This document shows positions 33,511 through 35,584 of a stretch of DNA of 35,584 nt, one piece after another. Source of the stretch: CAYGZA01 sp964354135 (GTDB taxonomy: Bacteria; Planctomycetota; Planctomycetia; Pirellulales; Thermoguttaceae); the NCBI GenBank assembly GCA_964354135.1, contig CAYGZA010000022.1, positions 1 through 35,584 of the forward strand, given 5' to 3'. Below the pieces are notes generated by a model. The model saw nothing but the letters and a program-made list of their open reading frames with translations. It did not search any database and had not been told where the DNA came from. A program made the position numbers and the translations under genes. The stretch's first letter is position 1. The number at the start of each line of letters is the position of its first letter.

Positions 33511-33616
33511 ACGGGAGGGCGAGGCTCCCACGGGAGGGCGAGGCTCCTGCCGAGCCGCGCTTCTGGTCGCCCAACGCGCGTTTTCGGCCCGGCTCGGCAG
33601 GGGCCTCGCCCTCCCG
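33511..33616. repeat. Long inverted repeat family B, copy 2, with a partial extra copy
   Basis: Arms at 33531-33556 and 33591-33616 (one mismatch) flank a 34-base loop and match the copy at 9886-9981. A partial left-arm copy (acgggagggcgaggctccc) precedes it at 33511-33529, suggesting a small tandem duplication. It lies between the convergent TraB-like and LptF/LptG-like genes and might terminate either. Confidence 0.95.
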
Positions 33617-33633
33617 GACTCGCGCAGCGTCGC

Positions 33634-34818
33634 CTAATGCCGCAGCACCTTCCGCAGCAGCCAAAGCCCTGCGGCCAACAGGACCACGTTGCCGGCCCAG
33701 ACGCTCACTGGCGGGATCGTGCCGTTCTTGGCCCCGTCGATGCCGTACGCCCAAAGGGGATAGTAGACCACCAGGATCGGAGCGAAGCAGAGAAAGAAGC
33801 TCGTCAGGGCATCGCGGTGGCGGAGCCAGATCGCCACGGGCGCCCCGATCCACGCGAAGAAGAAGCAACTGAAGCCGGCCGACCAGCGGCGGTACGGCTC
33901 GGTGCGCAGCCGGGCCAACTGGCGGCGCATCCCGGCGGCTTGGGCCGTGCGCTGCTGCCACGGGTCGCCGGTCAGGTCGTCGAAATCGCCGGAGAGCATC
34001 TGGTAGGCGGCCGTCGCCGCCAACTCCTCTTGGCGACGCTCGATGGCCTGCTCTTGCTTGACGATCTCGCCTGGGATCCGCCAGAGCGGCAAGCAGGAAG
34101 CGCTCTGCGACAGCTCGTCGGCCCGGCTGGCGTCGCTGAGCGGGATCTCCCGTTCCAGGATGTCGGGAAACCGGAACTTGACCTTCCCCATCTCAAACTG
34201 GCCCTTGCGCAGAATGACCTTGAGGACGTTCTCCCGGTGGTCCGACTGCAGCCATGCCTCCTGGGCCTCGAAGACCATTTCCGGCGCGTCGCCGCGGGCC
34301 GGGATGGTCACGATTGGGGAGATCAGCCGGCGGTCATCCACGCGTTTGACGTGAATGGAGAACTTGCGCGAGTTGTAACTGTGCTCGGTGCGGAGCATTC
34401 CGTAGGCGATCTCTTCGACCGCGTCGATCACTACCCGCTGCGCCCCCACGCGGCCCCAGGAGACCGCCTTGTCGTTCAGCCAGACCGTTATGAGGCTCGC
34501 CAGCAGCGCGATGGCCAGCGTCGGCCAGAGCAGCATCGTGGGCGAGATTCCCAGGGCCTTGATCGCCACCACCTCGTTGTAGCCCGCCATCCGCGAGTAA
34601 ACGCTGGTCGTTGCCCAGAGGAGTGTCACCGGAACCGTGACGCGGAGGGCCTCGGGCAAGGTGTACGGCAGAAGGCGGAGGATCGCCCCCGGGGGCAAAC
34701 CCTGCTTCAACGCCTCTTGGACGCCCAACACGACAATGATCGCCCCGGTGAACGCCACCAGCCAAGTCAGGAACGACTTGCTGATCTCGCCCAAGACGTA
34801 GCGCGTCATGATCCGCAT
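33634..34818 (-). CDS. LptF/LptG (YjgP/YjgQ) family permease
   Basis: This 394-residue protein has the LptF/LptG arrangement: three N-terminal membrane segments (for example FLTWLVAFTGAIIVVLGVQ at residues about 14-32), a periplasmic domain, and C-terminal membrane segments (about 295-385). PYTLPEALRVTVPVTLLWAT and YSRMAGYNEVVAIKALGISP are family landmarks. LptF and LptG form the membrane part of the ABC exporter that moves lipopolysaccharide to the outer membrane. Only one such gene is seen here, with no LptB ATPase. The ATG at 34818 was chosen; 34863 and 34809 are possible alternatives. No strong ribosome site is visible. Confidence 0.9.
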   Translation of the reverse strand: MRIMTRYVLGEISKSFLTWLVAFTGAIIVVLGVQEALKQGLPPGAILRLLPYTLPEALRVTVPVTLLWATTSVYSRMAGYNEVVAIKALGISPTMLLWPTLAIALLASLITVWLNDKAVSWGRVGAQRVVIDAVEEIAYGMLRTEHSYNSRKFSIHVKRVDDRRLISPIVTIPARGDAPEMVFEAQEAWLQSDHRENVLKVILRKGQFEMGKVKFRFPDILEREIPLSDASRADELSQSASCLPLWRIPGEIVKQEQAIERRQEELAATAAYQMLSGDFDDLTGDPWQQRTAQAAGMRRQLARLRTEPYRRWSAGFSCFFFAWIGAPVAIWLRHRDALTSFFLCFAPILVVYYPLWAYGIDGAKNGTIPPVSVWAGNVVLLAAGLWLLRKVLRH

Positions 34819-34901
34819 GGGTTCGGTAGTGTGGCTGCGGTGGAGGGGACCGGTCAAGAGCAACCCGGGGCGATTCCGGTCCGCGGCGGTGACGGTTCGG
34901 C

Positions 34902-34930
34902 TTTACAGGATCCGCCGAATGGTCCATACT
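34902..34930 (+). promoter_or_regulatory. Promoter of the TIM-barrel gene
   Basis: TTTACA (34902-34907) and CATACT (34925-34930) are exactly 17 bases apart. They lie about 75 bases before the ATG at 35003. Confidence 0.5.
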
Positions 34931-35002
34931 ACCCCCGAAGATGCGAATGGCCGACCCCCTGACTTTATAGGAGGGTGACCTACCACCCAGGAGCGTCCCG
35001 GA

Positions 35003-35584
35003 ATGGCGAGTCAACTCTCGATGAACGAGACGACTACCTTCCGTTGGTCCTTCGAAGAGGACGTGGCCAACTACGCCGCTGCCGGAATCCCCGCGATGGG
35101 GGTTTGGCGGCAGAAGCTCTCCGATTGCGGCGAGGCAAAAGGGATTGAGTTGCTCCGAGCGAGCGGACTCAAGGCCTCGCACCTGCTGTGGGCAGGAGGG
35201 TTCACCGGCAGCGATGGACGGTCGTTCCGCACCAGCGTCAAGGATGCCGCCGAGGCCTTGCGCACCGCGGCCGCCCTGGGGGCCGGCAGCTTGGTCGTTT
35301 ACAGCGGTGCCCGGGCCGGACACACCTTCAACCATGCCCGCAGGCTCTTCAAGGATGCCCTGATCGAGCTGGCTCCGCTGGCGGCGGAATTGCGGGTCGC
35401 TTTGGCGGTGGAGCCGATGCACTCGGGTTGCGCGGCCGACTTCACCTTCCTCAATTCGCTGGACGACACGCTTGCCTTCCTCGATTCCGTAGGGAGGCCG
35501 GAAGTCAAGCTGGTTCTCGACACGTATCACCTGGGTCACGCGCCCGATCTCGTGAGCTCGATCCCGGAGTTTGCCGGTCGCGTC
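35003..35584 (+). CDS. Sugar-phosphate-isomerase/epimerase-like TIM barrel, 3' end beyond window
   Basis: The frame of 194 codons is open to the right edge. It begins MASQLSMNETTTFRWSFEED and belongs to the xylose-isomerase-like TIM barrels (sugar phosphate isomerase/epimerase family). Landmarks are AGIPAMGVWRQKLSD, GAGSLVVYSGARAG, the metal-binding Glu in VALAVEPMHS and the Asp/His pair in VKLVLDTYHLGHAPDL. These enzymes isomerise keto sugars or related compounds in the cytosol with a divalent metal. The substrate cannot be told. A GGAG ribosome site lies about 10 nt upstream of the ATG; a second ATG at 35021 is possible. It is divergent from the permease gene. Confidence 0.88.
   Translation, partial: MASQLSMNETTTFRWSFEEDVANYAAAGIPAMGVWRQKLSDCGEAKGIELLRASGLKASHLLWAGGFTGSDGRSFRTSVKDAAEALRTAAALGAGSLVVYSGARAGHTFNHARRLFKDALIELAPLAAELRVALAVEPMHSGCAADFTFLNSLDDTLAFLDSVGRPEVKLVLDTYHLGHAPDLVSSIPEFAGRV

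Overview
The window reads as chromosomal DNA of a planctomycete, probably of the Pirellulales type. Codon use is high in GC. A giant secreted protein carries the planctomycete LEPR-XLL N-terminal motif. DUF1080-type and TIGR03032-type proteins, paired Uma2 (DUF820) genes, many signal-peptide and lipoprotein genes of unknown role, and several families of short palindromic repeats fit the same picture. These assignments come from recognising families by eye; no database search was run. No rRNA, tRNA, CRISPR array, integrase or transposase was seen.

Layout. 1-2.9 kb (minus strand): a regulator-like protein with a sigma-region-4-like helix-turn-helix, cut by the left edge and ending in a 7-bp tandem repeat, then a HIT hydrolase and a Trm112-like protein. 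3.2-6 kb: a small secreted protein, a small cytosolic protein and an exported class C beta-lactamase-fold serine hydrolase bracketed by a 42-bp direct repeat. 6.2-8.1 kb: two Uma2 proteins and an RHH antitoxin whose partner PIN toxin has lost its middle and is out of frame. 8.1-9.7 kb (minus): a large exported protein with glutamine-amidotransferase-like features. 10.1-14.4 kb (plus): a compact series of a TolB-like propeller, a lipoprotein, an AlgI-like MBOAT acyltransferase and an AlgJ/AlgX-like SGNH protein. The last two suggest acetylation of an exported polysaccharide. 14.5-17.6 kb (minus): two secreted carbohydrate-type proteins sharing a duplicated ribosome-site/signal-peptide leader, flanked by C-terminal gene fragments.

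17.6-31.6 kb (minus): a TIGR03032-type protein followed 12 nt later by a 4254-residue LEPR-XLL protein. This giant has about 28 short 'VAMDxDGDFVVxW' repeats, a super-repeat of about 700 residues present twice plus a partial third copy, and about eleven C-terminal repeats of 46-53 residues. The second super-repeat holds two extra domains, a matrixin-like zinc metalloprotease and a trypsin-like serine protease, both with complete catalytic motifs, at joints filled by short linkers in the first super-repeat. This is the most striking object in the window. 32.4-35.6 kb: a TraB/GumN-like lipoprotein, an LptF/LptG-type permease and a divergent sugar-phosphate-isomerase-like TIM barrel cut by the right edge.

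A second theme is the density of palindromic repeats. One family has three identical copies, each just upstream of or at the start of an exported-protein gene. Two related hairpins lie in frame inside the AlgX-like gene.
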